From an uncultured Lachnospiraceae bacterium (lineage in GTDB: Bacteria > Bacillota > Clostridia > Lachnospirales > Lachnospiraceae), in contig CAJUAO010000006.1 of the NCBI GenBank assembly GCA_910584685.1, positions 1 through 64,000 of the forward strand: a DNA stretch of 64,000 bases, written 5' to 3'. The translations under genes and the position numbers were made by a program. Shown here piece after piece: positions 25,690 to 35,366 of the stretch. The notes beneath the pieces are model-generated. The model saw nothing but the letters and a program-made list of their open reading frames with translations. It did no database searches and had not been told where the DNA came from. Numbering within the stretch: position 1 is the stretch's first letter; the number at the start of each line of letters is the position of its first letter.

Positions 25690-27471
25690 ATGCTTGTTTA
25701 CGTAAAAAAAATAATAAACTACATAAGAATACATGGCTTTAAGCGGTTTATAATAAGAGGCACCCGCTTTTTCAGGGAAAAGCGTATGATGAAGAAATAC
25801 CATACAAGGCTTGTGCCTACGGAACAGGAGCTTAAGAGACAAAGAAGCGCAAAATTTGAATATATGCCCCTGATTTCAATAGTAGTTCCCATGTACAATA
25901 CAAAGGAAAAATACCTAAGGGAGCTGCTGGACTCAGTAACCGGCCAGACTTACGGAAAATGGCAGCTTTGTCTGGCAGACGGAAGTGATGAAGGACAAGG
26001 GTGCAGGGATATAGTGAAGGAATATCAGGAACGCTTTCCGGGGATAGCTTATAAGGCCATAAAAAACAAAAATATAGCGGATAACACAAATGAGGCCATA
26101 GCTATGGCAGAGGGAGAATTTATTGTATTTGCTGACCATGACGACACACTGGCGGAGTTTGCGCTGTATGAAATAGTAAGGTGCATAAATGAAACGAAAA
26201 ACGTTGATTTTATATATTCGGATGAGGATAAAATGTCCCCTGACGGAAAGAAGTTTTATTCTCCTCATTTTAAGCCGGATTTTAACATTGATTTACTTAG
26301 AAGCGTAAATTATATATGCCATATGGTGGCTGTAAAAGTAACGCTGCTTAAAAAGGCAGGGTATTTAGATAATAAATTTCACGGGGCCCAGGATTATGAT
26401 TTTGTACTTAGGGCAACAGAGCAGGCGGAGTGCATAAGACATATACCAAAGCTTTTGTATCACTGGAGGGAGCATGTATTATCAACAGCCTTTAATCCTG
26501 ACAGCAAAAAATATGCTTATGAAGCGGGAAGACGGGCCTTAGAGGAGCACTATAAGAGGATGAATATAGCCGCTAAGGTTGACAGGATGGATTATCCCGG
26601 CTATTACAGGACAAGATATGAGCTTAAAGATGAGTCCCTTATTTCGGTAATTATACCAAATAAGGACCATGTTGATGATTTAAGAAGGTGCGTAGAATCA
26701 CTTTATGAAATAAATGAATATAAAAACATAGAAACAGTAATAGTAGAAAATAACAGCGAAAATAAAGAAACCTTTGAATATTATGAGGAGCTTAAGGAAA
26801 GGTACGGCACAATAAGGGTAGTAATATGGGAAAAGGAATTTAATTATTCAGCGATAAATAATTACGGGGTAAGCTTTGCAAAGGGAAAATATATTCTGCT
26901 CTTGAACAATGATGTGCGGTTTATTCCTGAATCCCGTGACGCGTTAAAGGAAATGGCAGCAGTATGCCAGAGAAATGATGTGGGAATAGTAGGAGCAAAG
27001 CTTTATTATGAGGACGGGACTATCCAGCATGCAGGCGTAATTTTAGGCATACGGGGCGTGGCGGGCCACGCCTTTGTGGGAAGAGCCCACGAGGACATGG
27101 GATACTTTAACAGGGCAGTTATAATGCAGGATTTAAGCGCAGTTACGGCAGCCTGCATGCTTGTAAAAAAAGAAGTATACACGGAGGCAGGAGGGCTTGA
27201 CGAAGCGTTTAAGGTAGCCTTTAATGATGTGGATTTCTGCCTGAAGGTAAGAAAAAACGGTTGGCTTGTGGTATTTAATCCCTATGCGGAATTTATTCAC
27301 GGAGAATCAAAGTCAAGGGGAGCGGAGGATTCAGTTGAAAAGATAAGAAGATTCAACGGGGAAATAGACAGGTTTAAGGAAAAGTGGCAAAAGGAGCTGG
27401 CAGAAGGCGACCCCTGTTATAATATAAATCTTACCCTTGAAATGTGTGATTTTTCCATAAAGGCGGAATAG
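25690..27471 (+). CDS. Tandem-domain GT2 glycosyltransferase
   Basis: This 593-aa protein holds two GT2 domains. The first (about 60-300) has LISIVVPMYNTKEKYL, a donor segment FVFADHDDTLAE and DYDFVLRATEQ; the second (about 320-560) has LISVIIPNKDHVDDL, ILLLNNDVRFIPE and VAFNDVDFCLKVRKNGW. Each domain keeps its own acidic metal motif (DHDD and NND). A basic amphipathic N-terminal stretch (about 1-35) may bind the membrane. Such two-domain enzymes can add two residues in turn or extend a repeated disaccharide, as in O-antigen and rhamnan synthesis. Donors are unknown; rhamnose is likely from context. Confidence 0.87.
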   Translation: MLVYVKKIINYIRIHGFKRFIIRGTRFFREKRMMKKYHTRLVPTEQELKRQRSAKFEYMPLISIVVPMYNTKEKYLRELLDSVTGQTYGKWQLCLADGSDEGQGCRDIVKEYQERFPGIAYKAIKNKNIADNTNEAIAMAEGEFIVFADHDDTLAEFALYEIVRCINETKNVDFIYSDEDKMSPDGKKFYSPHFKPDFNIDLLRSVNYICHMVAVKVTLLKKAGYLDNKFHGAQDYDFVLRATEQAECIRHIPKLLYHWREHVLSTAFNPDSKKYAYEAGRRALEEHYKRMNIAAKVDRMDYPGYYRTRYELKDESLISVIIPNKDHVDDLRRCVESLYEINEYKNIETVIVENNSENKETFEYYEELKERYGTIRVVIWEKEFNYSAINNYGVSFAKGKYILLLNNDVRFIPESRDALKEMAAVCQRNDVGIVGAKLYYEDGTIQHAGVILGIRGVAGHAFVGRAHEDMGYFNRAVIMQDLSAVTAACMLVKKEVYTEAGGLDEAFKVAFNDVDFCLKVRKNGWLVVFNPYAEFIHGESKSRGAEDSVEKIRRFNGEIDRFKEKWQKELAEGDPCYNINLTLEMCDFSIKAE

Positions 27472-27560
27472 AATAATACATTAAAAGGAGCATAAAAGAG
27501 ATAATAATATTAAAAAATATATATTAAAAGTTTTTAGATAAAGGCAGGAACAATGAAAAT

Positions 27561-28574
27561 ATGAAGGTTACTGTAATTATACCAAATTATAACGGAGAAA
27601 AATATATAAAAAATTGCCTTATGGCGCTTTTAAATCAGAGCTGTAAGGCTTTCAGGGTAATTGTGGTGGATAACGGCTCATCTGACAATAGCTGTCAGAT
27701 AATTGAGGGAATGAAAAATAAATTTACGGACCGGGGCTTTGGTACGGAGGCCCTTACCCTTATAAGGAAAAATAACAACACAGGCTTTTGCGGGGGAGTT
27801 AATACAGGTATAAGGCTCTGCATAACGCCATATGTAATATTGTTAAATAATGATACGGAAGTATTTGAGGATTTTATAGAAAAATCAGTTGAGGGAATAG
27901 AAAGGTCAAAAAGAATATTTTCTGTATCGCCTATGATGATACAAATGCATGACAAGGAGCTGATAGATAACGCTGGCGACGGCTATACGGCGGTTGGCTG
28001 GGCATTTGCCTTTGGCATGGATGAGCCAGTGGAAAACCATACTAAAGAAAAGGAGATTTTTTCTGCCTGCGGCGGCGCGGCAATATACAGAACGGAAATA
28101 TTAAAAAAGCTGGGTATGTTTGATGAAAATCACTTTGCTTATCTTGAGGATTTAGACATAGGCTACAGGGCAAGAATATACGGCTATAAAAATATGTATA
28201 ATCCTAAAGCAGTAGTTTATCATGCAGGAAGCGGAACAAGCGGCTCAAGGCATAACGTATTTAAAATAAAAAAATCCGCAAGGAACAATATATACGTTTT
28301 GTATAAAAATATGCCTCTATTACAGCTTATAATAAATATGCCGTTTATAGCAGCAGGCTGTATTGCAAAATGGCTGTTCTTTAAAAAGGCAGGAGCCATG
28401 TTTGGAGAGGCATATATTAAAGGACTGACGGAAGGAATTACCAGCTTAAGAAAATGTAAAAAGGTTAAGTACAGTAATAGAAATCTAAAAAATTATGTAA
28501 AAATAGAAGCGCTTCTTATAAAAAACACATTTGTATACGCAGGGAAGCTTTTAAAAAACAAAGGAAAAATCTAG
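27561..28574 (+). CDS. GT2 rhamnosyltransferase-like protein with C-terminal membrane segment
   Basis: This 337-aa GT2 protein has VTVIIPNYNGEKYIKNCL, VIVVDNGSSDNS, VILLNNDTEVF as the metal site and FAYLEDLDIGYRARIYGYKN, the usual C-terminal motif of this rhamnosyltransferase-like group. A hydrophobic stretch near 250-275 (LLQLIINMPFIAAGCIAKWL) may sit on the membrane. An earlier ATG at 27553 leads to a stop after three codons, so the start is 27561. It ends the run that begins with rfbA; the next gene has its own promoter. Confidence 0.86.
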   Translation: MKVTVIIPNYNGEKYIKNCLMALLNQSCKAFRVIVVDNGSSDNSCQIIEGMKNKFTDRGFGTEALTLIRKNNNTGFCGGVNTGIRLCITPYVILLNNDTEVFEDFIEKSVEGIERSKRIFSVSPMMIQMHDKELIDNAGDGYTAVGWAFAFGMDEPVENHTKEKEIFSACGGAAIYRTEILKKLGMFDENHFAYLEDLDIGYRARIYGYKNMYNPKAVVYHAGSGTSGSRHNVFKIKKSARNNIYVLYKNMPLLQLIINMPFIAAGCIAKWLFFKKAGAMFGEAYIKGLTEGITSLRKCKKVKYSNRNLKNYVKIEALLIKNTFVYAGKLLKNKGKI

Positions 28575-28619
28575 CTTTTGTTATGGATATGGGGAAACAA
28601 AAAGTTCACAGATTTTTGG

Positions 28620-28648
28620 TTGCTATTTTCTTACATTTGGGGTATCAT
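28620..28648 (+). promoter_or_regulatory. Sigma-A promoter for the initiating transferase and LCP genes
   Basis: TTGCTA (28620-28625), a 17-nt spacer and TATCAT (28643-28648) lie 52 nt before the start at 28701. The LCP gene follows after 36 nt and is probably co-transcribed. Confidence 0.55.
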
Positions 28649-28700
28649 AAAATTTAGGCATAAAAATATGTTAAGCGCATATATAGTGTGAGGGGAAAAC

Positions 28701-30104
28701 ATGATTAAGGATAATCAGCGTCATTTTAACAGATTGCATTTATTGCTTGATATACTGCTATTTATGCTGTCTTATTTGGAGGCATGGTATATTAAGTTTC
28801 GTACGCCTTTTTTTAAGGACAGCTATGAAACACTGTCCTTTGAAAATTATATGCTGGCGCTTGTATTTATAGTACCGGGATATTTTATGCTGTACATGGC
28901 GTTTCATCTGTATACGCCTAAGCGCGTTCAGGGAAGAAGGCTTGAGTGTACAAACGTAATAAAGGCAAATACAATAGGAATACTTTTGTTTCTCACCATA
29001 TTGTACATGACAAAGCAGGTGCATTTTTCAAGAGAGATGATATTCATCTTTTATGTTTTAAATACAGGCAACTGTATCGCCATGCGTCTTGCATTGTTTT
29101 CTACATTGCGGGCTATGAGAAGGAGAGGCTTCAATCAGAAGCATATTCTTCTTGTAGGCTACAGCAGGGCGGCAGAAGGCTATATAGACAGAATACGCGC
29201 AAATCCCCAGTGGGGATATACGGTAAAGGGAATACTTGACGATAATATTCAACGGGGAACCTTTTATAAAGGAGTTCAGGTTATAGGAAAAATAGATAAT
29301 CTGCAGTATATTCTTCCGGAAAATAAGCTTGATGAGATTGCCATTACGCTGGGGCTGTCAGAGTACAATAAGCTGCAGCATATAGTTGCAGAGTGTGAAA
29401 AATCAGGCGTTCACACAAAGTTTATACCGGATTATAATAATATTATTCCAACTAAGCCGTATACAGAGGATTTACAGGGACTTCCAGTTGTGAATATAAG
29501 ATATGTTCCACTGTCAAATACCTTTAATATGATAGTAAAGAGAACCATTGACATACTTGGCTCAATGTTTGCAATAACATTATTTTCACCTGTTATGCTT
29601 ATTGCCGCAATTCTTGTTAAGACTACCTCCAAGGGCCCCCTTATATATAAGCAGGAAAGAGTAGGGCTTCACAACAGGCCCTTTATGATGTACAAGTTCC
29701 GCTCTATGGAGGTGGAGGACCCGGGCAGGGAAAAGAAAAAGTGGACCATAAAAAATGACCCAAGGGTGACTAACGTTGGAAAATTTATAAGAAGGACAAG
29801 TATAGACGAGCTTCCACAGCTTTTTAACATATTAAAGGGAGATATGAGTCTGGTTGGGCCAAGACCGGAAAGACCGTTCTTTGTTGAAAAATTCAGGGAG
29901 GAAATACCCAGATACATGGTTAAGCATCAGGTAAGGCCGGGGCTTACAGGCTGGGCGCAGGTCAATGGATACAGGGGAGACACCTCCATAAGAAAAAGAA
30001 TTGACTGCGATTTATACTATATAGAAAACTGGACCTTAGGCTTTGATTTTAAGATTATATTGCTCACCTTTGTAAAGGGCTTTATAAATAAAAACGCATA
30101 TTGA
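28701..30104 (+). CDS. Undecaprenyl-phosphate sugar phosphotransferase (WcaJ/WbaP type)
   Basis: This 467-aa polyisoprenyl-phosphate hexose-1-phosphate transferase starts the polymer on its lipid carrier. It has four helices in the first 125 residues, a CoA-binding-like Rossmann domain (about 130-250, start ILLVGYSRAAEGYI), a further hydrophobic hairpin near 275-305, and the catalytic C-terminal domain with YKQERVGLHNRPFMMYKFRS, the catalytic pair in SIDELPQLFNILKGDMSL, and VGPRPERPFF. The ending LDLYY-like motif (DCDLYYIENWTLGFD) is typical. The sugar is probably glucose, galactose or an acetamido sugar; the sequence does not decide. Length is standard for WcaJ. Confidence 0.92.
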   Translation: MIKDNQRHFNRLHLLLDILLFMLSYLEAWYIKFRTPFFKDSYETLSFENYMLALVFIVPGYFMLYMAFHLYTPKRVQGRRLECTNVIKANTIGILLFLTILYMTKQVHFSREMIFIFYVLNTGNCIAMRLALFSTLRAMRRRGFNQKHILLVGYSRAAEGYIDRIRANPQWGYTVKGILDDNIQRGTFYKGVQVIGKIDNLQYILPENKLDEIAITLGLSEYNKLQHIVAECEKSGVHTKFIPDYNNIIPTKPYTEDLQGLPVVNIRYVPLSNTFNMIVKRTIDILGSMFAITLFSPVMLIAAILVKTTSKGPLIYKQERVGLHNRPFMMYKFRSMEVEDPGREKKKWTIKNDPRVTNVGKFIRRTSIDELPQLFNILKGDMSLVGPRPERPFFVEKFREEIPRYMVKHQVRPGLTGWAQVNGYRGDTSIRKRIDCDLYYIENWTLGFDFKIILLTFVKGFINKNAY

Positions 30105-30140
30105 TAAATAATACAAATACAGGGTTGAAAGGGGAAAATT

Positions 30141-31487
30141 ATGACTAAATCAGATAAGAAAGTAGATATGATACTTAAGAATAGCGAAAAGATGCTTCAA
30201 AAGGAAATGGAAAGCTACGGCTATGACGATGATGACAGGAGAAGGGAAAAGCAGGCGGCAAGAAAGAAGAAGGACAAAAAAAAGACAAGGATAAAAATAG
30301 CGGTTTTAGTGGCGGAGATTATAGCCATACTTGGACTATCCTTTGCCCTCACCATGCTTATCATGCCAAACAGCAAGGCATGGCTTATGAAGACGCCTTT
30401 TGGAAAGTTTATGGTTAAAACCATGATGAGCGAGTCGTCATATGAAAAGATAGTAGATTCAGACTTTGACAGAAATAACACAGGAATAAATGATGATTTG
30501 GATACGTCAAAGCTTGATGAATACATGAACATAGCGCTTTTTGGACTTGACGCAAGATACGGGGAATTAAAGAACGGAACCCAAAGCGACTGCATTATAA
30601 TTGTCAGCATAAATAAAGAGACAAAGGATGTAAGAATGGCCTCTGTTTACAGAGATACATATGTGCGGGCATATGGAAAGGACGGAAATACAAGATTTGC
30701 AAAGATAAACTGGTCATATGCCAACGGAGGAGGAGCAGCTGCGGTAAAAACCTTAAATGCAAATTTTGACCTTAACATACAGGATTACGTTGCCTTAAAC
30801 TTTGACGGCATTACTGAGCTGGTAGACCTTCTTGGAGGAATAGACGTAACCATAACTAAAGAGGAGGCGTCGTTTATTAACGGGTATATAAACAGCTACT
30901 ACGAGGAAATAGGCGAGTATAATAAGATGTATACCCACAATATACAGGAGGTGGCGGGAAACCATCATCTTGACGGTGTCCAGACAACAGCCTACTGCCG
31001 TATAAGACAGCTGAGATTTCATCTTAACGACGGAACAACGTTAAACAATGACTTTGGACGGGCAGCCAGACAAAGGCACGTAATTAATCAGATGGTATCA
31101 AAGGCGAAGGCAATGGGAATGGAGGAAGTCCTTAAGCTGGCAGAGAAAATATTTGAGGATGAAGACGAGGTATTCTTAACAAGCATACCATATGAGGATA
31201 TAGTAGAGCTTATACCTATAGTTCTGGAGTTTAAAATGGCTGAAAGCCAGGGCTTTCCAAACTCCTATGAAACATACGAAAAGGACAAGGTCTTCGGACA
31301 GAGCCTTCTTCCTAATAATCTGGCCCAGACGGCTATAGATATGCACAGGTATCTTTTTGACGATTATGATTATGTGCCTTCAAAATCTCTTTTAGGTATA
31401 AACGAAGCCCTTTGCAGTCTTGGAGGGCTTGACACAAGCTATGATTTATCGGTAGGGGATACCGGAGGTAAGAAGGACACAAAATAA
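30141..31487 (+). CDS. LCP family cell wall polymer ligase
   Basis: This 448-aa LytR-CpsA-Psr protein moves undecaprenyl-linked polymers onto peptidoglycan outside the cell. A charged cytoplasmic start of about 50 residues is followed by one helix (about 50-72). The LCP domain (about 130-365) shows NIALFGLDARYGE, the arginine-rich VRMASVYRDTYVRAYG, LVDLLGGIDVTI and the AYCRIRQLRF and DFGRAARQRHVIN segments that bind the pyrophosphate lipid. It closes the polysaccharide locus and follows the initiating transferase by 36 nt, so it very likely anchors this polymer to the wall. Confidence 0.93.
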   Translation: MTKSDKKVDMILKNSEKMLQKEMESYGYDDDDRRREKQAARKKKDKKKTRIKIAVLVAEIIAILGLSFALTMLIMPNSKAWLMKTPFGKFMVKTMMSESSYEKIVDSDFDRNNTGINDDLDTSKLDEYMNIALFGLDARYGELKNGTQSDCIIIVSINKETKDVRMASVYRDTYVRAYGKDGNTRFAKINWSYANGGGAAAVKTLNANFDLNIQDYVALNFDGITELVDLLGGIDVTITKEEASFINGYINSYYEEIGEYNKMYTHNIQEVAGNHHLDGVQTTAYCRIRQLRFHLNDGTTLNNDFGRAARQRHVINQMVSKAKAMGMEEVLKLAEKIFEDEDEVFLTSIPYEDIVELIPIVLEFKMAESQGFPNSYETYEKDKVFGQSLLPNNLAQTAIDMHRYLFDDYDYVPSKSLLGINEALCSLGGLDTSYDLSVGDTGGKKDTK

Positions 31488-31615
31488 AAACATACTTTAC
31501 TCAAAATAAACAAATTTTTTTCACAAAGAGAACACAACTGACTGGTAAACTATGAGACATAGAAAGCAAAAAACAAGCTATTGTCAAAATATATTGAAAA
31601 AAAGGAGTAGAGACT

Positions 31616-33136
31616 ATGTACAACGAAAATGAAAATAATTACAATACATTAAATAATAACAATAATGAGGCCGATATAAACGCTCATATAAACGGCAGCG
31701 CTCCGCAGGTTAATGGGGCTGAGGCTCAGAATACCACATACAGCTACACAAGAGAGCAGCTTGAAAACCAGTGGCAGCCAAACACAGGCTCATATTTTAC
31801 TGACAGCAGCACAGATAAAAAGACGGCTAAAAAGGCGAAAAAAGAACAGAAGGCAGTTAAAAAGGCAGCAAAAAAAGCAAATAAAAAGCCAATGACAGGA
31901 GGAAGGATAGCTGCGGCGTGTACAGCCAGCGCGCTGTCGGCTGTTATTATAAGCTCAGGGGTAATGTACGGCTTATATAAGCGTAATATTGAGGATAATT
32001 ATATGCTAAAATCCGAATACAGAGCGGCGTCCATTGGAAATACAGGAACTACCCTTAATAATCTTTCAATGCTTACAAGCGATAAGGACATTGAGGGAGA
32101 ATATTCTGTAAAGCAGGTTGCCAAGGCGGTACTCCCGTCAGTTGTATCTATTACAAGCACGGCTATAGTAGAGTCGAACTATAACCCGTTTTTTGGGGGA
32201 GGCAGATACCAGATGACAGGCGCAGGCTCGGGAATTATAGTAGGAAAGAGTGATACAGAGCTTCTTATAGTTACAAACAATCATGTTGTTGAAGATACCA
32301 CAAGCCTTACGGTAGAATTTGTTGACGGAAGCGTTATTGATTCCGCATACGTAAAGGGGACAAATTCATCAAAGGATGTGGCTATAGTGGCAATAAAATT
32401 AGATGATTTGGATGATGGTACTATAGATGCAATAAAATTAGCAGTTATGGGAGATTCAGACAACCTTCAGGTAGGAGACGGGGTAGTTGCAATAGGAAAT
32501 GCTTTAGGCTATGGGCAGTCAGTTACATCAGGCGTAATAAGCGCTCTAAACAGAACAATCACGTTAGATTACGGTGATTTGACGGTTATTCAGACAGATG
32601 CATCCATAAACGGAGGAAACAGCGGAGGAGCCCTTGTAAACAGACAGGGAGAGGTTATAGGAATAAATGTTGCCAAGGCGTCACAGTCAGGCACATCATC
32701 TGCATCTGTTGAGGGCATGGGATATGCTATTCCTATCTCACAGGTAAAGGATATTATAAACGACCTTATGAATAAGGAAACAAAGACGCCTGTGGCTGAG
32801 GATGACAGAGGATATGTGGGAATTACAAAGGGAACATATGTGGAGGTAGACGAAAGCACATCACAGATGTATAATATTCCGGAGGGAATATATCTAAGGG
32901 AAATAAATGAGGGAACTCCGTTAGACAAGGCGGGAATGGCTAAGGGCGATGTTATTACTGCCGTAAACGGTGAAAATGTAACAACCTTTGCAGAGCTTCA
33001 GGAGCAGATTTCCTATTATGCAAAGGGTGAAACCATAACATTGACAGTTCAGGTAATGAGTGACAGAAGCTATAAGGAAAGAGAAATAGAAGTCACCCTT
33101 GTGTCATATGATGAACTGAATAAAATTCTTAAGTAA
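31616..33136 (+). CDS. HtrA/DegP-type membrane serine protease with PDZ domain
   Basis: This 506-aa trypsin-like protease has a long, lysine-rich cytoplasmic part (about 1-95), one membrane helix (about 97-118) and an outer protease domain with the full triad: His223 in TNNHVVED, Asp254 in SSKDVAIVAI and Ser336 in GGNSGGAL. A single PDZ domain follows (about 400-495: GIYLREINEGTPLDKAGMAKGDVI). This is the usual Gram-positive HtrA plan, except that the N-terminal cytoplasmic part is longer. It degrades or refolds damaged exported proteins. The ClpX-like gene starts 30 nt later and probably shares its transcript. AAGGAG precedes the start; no convincing promoter was found in the 128-nt gap upstream. 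Confidence 0.94.
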   Translation: MYNENENNYNTLNNNNNEADINAHINGSAPQVNGAEAQNTTYSYTREQLENQWQPNTGSYFTDSSTDKKTAKKAKKEQKAVKKAAKKANKKPMTGGRIAAACTASALSAVIISSGVMYGLYKRNIEDNYMLKSEYRAASIGNTGTTLNNLSMLTSDKDIEGEYSVKQVAKAVLPSVVSITSTAIVESNYNPFFGGGRYQMTGAGSGIIVGKSDTELLIVTNNHVVEDTTSLTVEFVDGSVIDSAYVKGTNSSKDVAIVAIKLDDLDDGTIDAIKLAVMGDSDNLQVGDGVVAIGNALGYGQSVTSGVISALNRTITLDYGDLTVIQTDASINGGNSGGALVNRQGEVIGINVAKASQSGTSSASVEGMGYAIPISQVKDIINDLMNKETKTPVAEDDRGYVGITKGTYVEVDESTSQMYNIPEGIYLREINEGTPLDKAGMAKGDVITAVNGENVTTFAELQEQISYYAKGETITLTVQVMSDRSYKEREIEVTLVSYDELNKILK

Positions 33137-33166
33137 AATATTACAAAAAAGGCAGGGTAGATAAGT

Positions 33167-34741
33167 ATGTCGCAAAATTACAACGACGACGATTATGAAA
33201 AAGTATGTTATATATGCAGAAGACCTGAGAGCAAGGCGGGAAAGATGGTAACAATGCCGGGGAATATATGCGTATGCTCCGACTGTATGCAAAAGACCTT
33301 CGACGCCATTAACCGGTCGGAATTTAACAATATGTTAAACGGCATGGGGAATATTCCCTTTGGAAATACAAACAGCACAGAAGGCTCCGGTGAAAACACC
33401 GGAGCCGCCGGCGCGTCTGCAAAGGAAAAGGCTGAAAGCGGGCAGGATGACGATTCAAAAGAAACAAAAAAGAATGGCAGTAATTCAGGAAATCCCTTTG
33501 CAGGCATGCCTAATATCAGCTTTTTAAATCTTAATGATATAGCGGGAAGCAGACAGAGAATAAAGAGAAAGAAGTCAAAGGAGGAAAAGAGAGAGCCTGT
33601 TATTGACATAACAAAGATACCGGTGCCTCACAAGATTAAGGAGCAGCTTGACGAGTATGTCATAGGCCAGGAGCATGCAAAAAAAGTAATGAGCGTAGCC
33701 GTATACAATCATTATAAGCGTATAGCCGCAGGAGAGAGGGAGACAGAAGTAGAGATTGAAAAATCAAATATGCTTATGATAGGGCCTACAGGCTGCGGAA
33801 AGACATATCTTGTAAAGACGCTGGCAAAGCTATTAGACGTGCCTTTGGCTATAGCGGACGCAACCTCTCTCACGGAGGCAGGCTACATAGGCGACGACAT
33901 AGAAAGCGTTGTGTCAAAGCTTTTGGCGGCGGCAGACAATGACGTAGACAAGGCAGAGACAGGAATAATTTTTATAGACGAGATAGATAAGCTTGCAAAA
34001 AAGAGAAACACCAACAGCAGAGACGTAAGCGGGGAAGCTGTACAGCAGGGTCTGCTTAAGCTGTTAGAAGGCAGCGAGGTGGAGGTGCCGGTAGGAGCCA
34101 ACAGCAAAAACGCCATGGTGCCTCTGGCAACCATAAACACAAAGAATATTTTATTTATATGCGGAGGAGCCTTTCCGGAGCTTGAAAATATTGTTAAGGA
34201 AAGATTAAATAAGCAGGCGTCCATAGGCTTTATAGCTGACCTTAAGGATAAATATGACGATGACGCTGATATTTTATCAAAGGTAGAGGTAGAGGATATA
34301 AAGAATTTCGGAATGATACCTGAATTTATCGGAAGGCTGCCTATTATGTTTACATTGCAGGGACTTACAGCCAGTATGCTGGCGAAGGTATTGAAGGAGC
34401 CAAGAAACGCCATTTTAAAGCAGTACAAAAAGCTTTTGGAGATGGATGAGGTAGAGCTGGTATTTGAGGATGAAGCCATAGACGCCATAGCGGCAAAGGC
34501 AGTGGAGAAGAAGACGGGAGCCAGGGCCTTAAGGGCAATAATAGAAGAATTTATGCTGGATATCATGTTTGAGATACCAAAGGATGATAACATTGGCAGA
34601 GTAATTATAACAAGAGAGTATGTGGAAAAAAAGGGCGGTCCTGTTATAGAGATGAGAGGCAGCGCCCATATACCACAGATAAGCATGATAGAAGGGAATA
34701 ACGTCATAGAAGGCATTAAGGAAACTGCATGCAGCTCTTAA
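33167..34741 (+). CDS. ClpX-like AAA+ unfoldase, divergent paralog
   Basis: This 524-aa protein is about 100 residues longer than usual ClpX. The zinc domain keeps C14, C17, C37 and C40. A Gly/Ser/Glu-rich linker (about 60-135) accounts for the extra length. The AAA+ core has Walker A GPTGCGKT (about 206-213), pore loop 1 GYIG, Walker B IIFIDEIDK, the arginine finger in PEFIGRLP and sensor 2 GARALRAII. The ClpP-docking tripeptide IGF is kept in ASIGFIADL. The RKH pore loop that helps bind ssrA tags is missing: the segment after VEVP reads VGANSKNAMVPLATINTKN. It probably still works with ClpP but on other substrates. It may be a second ClpX beside a normal one elsewhere in the genome. Confidence 0.88.
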   Translation: MSQNYNDDDYEKVCYICRRPESKAGKMVTMPGNICVCSDCMQKTFDAINRSEFNNMLNGMGNIPFGNTNSTEGSGENTGAAGASAKEKAESGQDDDSKETKKNGSNSGNPFAGMPNISFLNLNDIAGSRQRIKRKKSKEEKREPVIDITKIPVPHKIKEQLDEYVIGQEHAKKVMSVAVYNHYKRIAAGERETEVEIEKSNMLMIGPTGCGKTYLVKTLAKLLDVPLAIADATSLTEAGYIGDDIESVVSKLLAAADNDVDKAETGIIFIDEIDKLAKKRNTNSRDVSGEAVQQGLLKLLEGSEVEVPVGANSKNAMVPLATINTKNILFICGGAFPELENIVKERLNKQASIGFIADLKDKYDDDADILSKVEVEDIKNFGMIPEFIGRLPIMFTLQGLTASMLAKVLKEPRNAILKQYKKLLEMDEVELVFEDEAIDAIAAKAVEKKTGARALRAIIEEFMLDIMFEIPKDDNIGRVIITREYVEKKGGPVIEMRGSAHIPQISMIEGNNVIEGIKETACSS

Positions 34742-34781
34742 TTCTCAGGCTGTGATACAGGTTAAAAAAGCAATAAAAACT

Positions 34782-34820
34782 GAGCTGTTACATTATAAAT
34801 TATGTGGCAGCTCTTTTTTT
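34782..34820 (+). terminator. Rho-independent terminator after the ClpX-like gene
   Basis: A 12-bp stem with two G-U pairs (34782-34793 with 34802-34813) runs into a T tract (34813-34820). Confidence 0.9.
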
Positions 34821-34838
34821 ATTAATTCCGCACTTTGA

Positions 34839-34867
34839 TTGACTTTTTATGCAAAAAAATATATAAT
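34839..34867 (+). promoter_or_regulatory. Sigma-A promoter for the HPt-kinase-HD-GYP operon
   Basis: TTGACT (34839-34844), a 17-nt spacer and a consensus TATAAT (34862-34867). The leader to the start at 34971 is about 97 nt and holds ATGCAAAAGA (34919-34928), also found at a similar distance below the matching promoter at 47960. Confidence 0.82.
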
Positions 34868-34970
34868 GGATTTGATTATACATAAATATGAGGAGGCATA
34901 TAAAAACCATATTTACAAATGCAAAAGAAGAACTTTTTAACTAAAAAATCGAAAGGAAGGATATGGGATT

Positions 34971-35342
34971 ATGGATGAGAATTTCAGGCGTCAATTAGAG
35001 GAGAACGGGGTTGAGGTCGGGAGCACAATTAATCGTTTTATGGGAAACGAAGCAATGTATCTGAAATTTTTAGGCAAGTTTCTTGAGGATAAGAATTGTA
35101 TAAATATAGGAAAAAATCTTGAGGAAGAGAATTATGAGGAAGCATACAAATGCGCCCATACCCTTAAGGGTGTAGCTGCCAATCTGGGACTTGAGCCTCT
35201 TTCAAAGACAGTTTCGGTTCTTGTGGAGGAGCTTCGGGGAAAGAAAAATGAGGAAGTAGATTCAAAGCGGGCAGATGAAGAATGGCAGAAGGTCAAAAAA
35301 ACATACGAACAGATTTTTGATATTATCAGTAAAAATCAGTAA
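34971..35342 (+). CDS. Stand-alone HPt phosphotransfer protein
   Basis: This 123-aa all-helical protein has the histidine phosphotransfer motif CAHTLKGVAANLGLEPL, with the phospho-accepting His at residue 63. It can carry phosphate between a receiver domain and another receiver. It leads an operon with a histidine kinase and a receiver-HD-GYP protein (24 nt and 15 nt gaps). The kinase downstream has no receiver, so the natural partners may be the hybrid kinase at 45044 and the HD-GYP receivers at 36819 or 48129. That pairing is inference. Confidence 0.87.
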   Translation: MDENFRRQLEENGVEVGSTINRFMGNEAMYLKFLGKFLEDKNCINIGKNLEEENYEEAYKCAHTLKGVAANLGLEPLSKTVSVLVEELRGKKNEEVDSKRADEEWQKVKKTYEQIFDIISKNQ

Positions 35343-35366
35343 GAGAGAACAGAGTTTGGAGGAACT

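Noticed and set aside
33883..34716. 277-codon open frame opposite the ClpX-like gene
   Set aside because: It is antisense to a clear AAA+ gene, Ser/Phe-rich as expected from reverse reading, and has no ribosome binding site.
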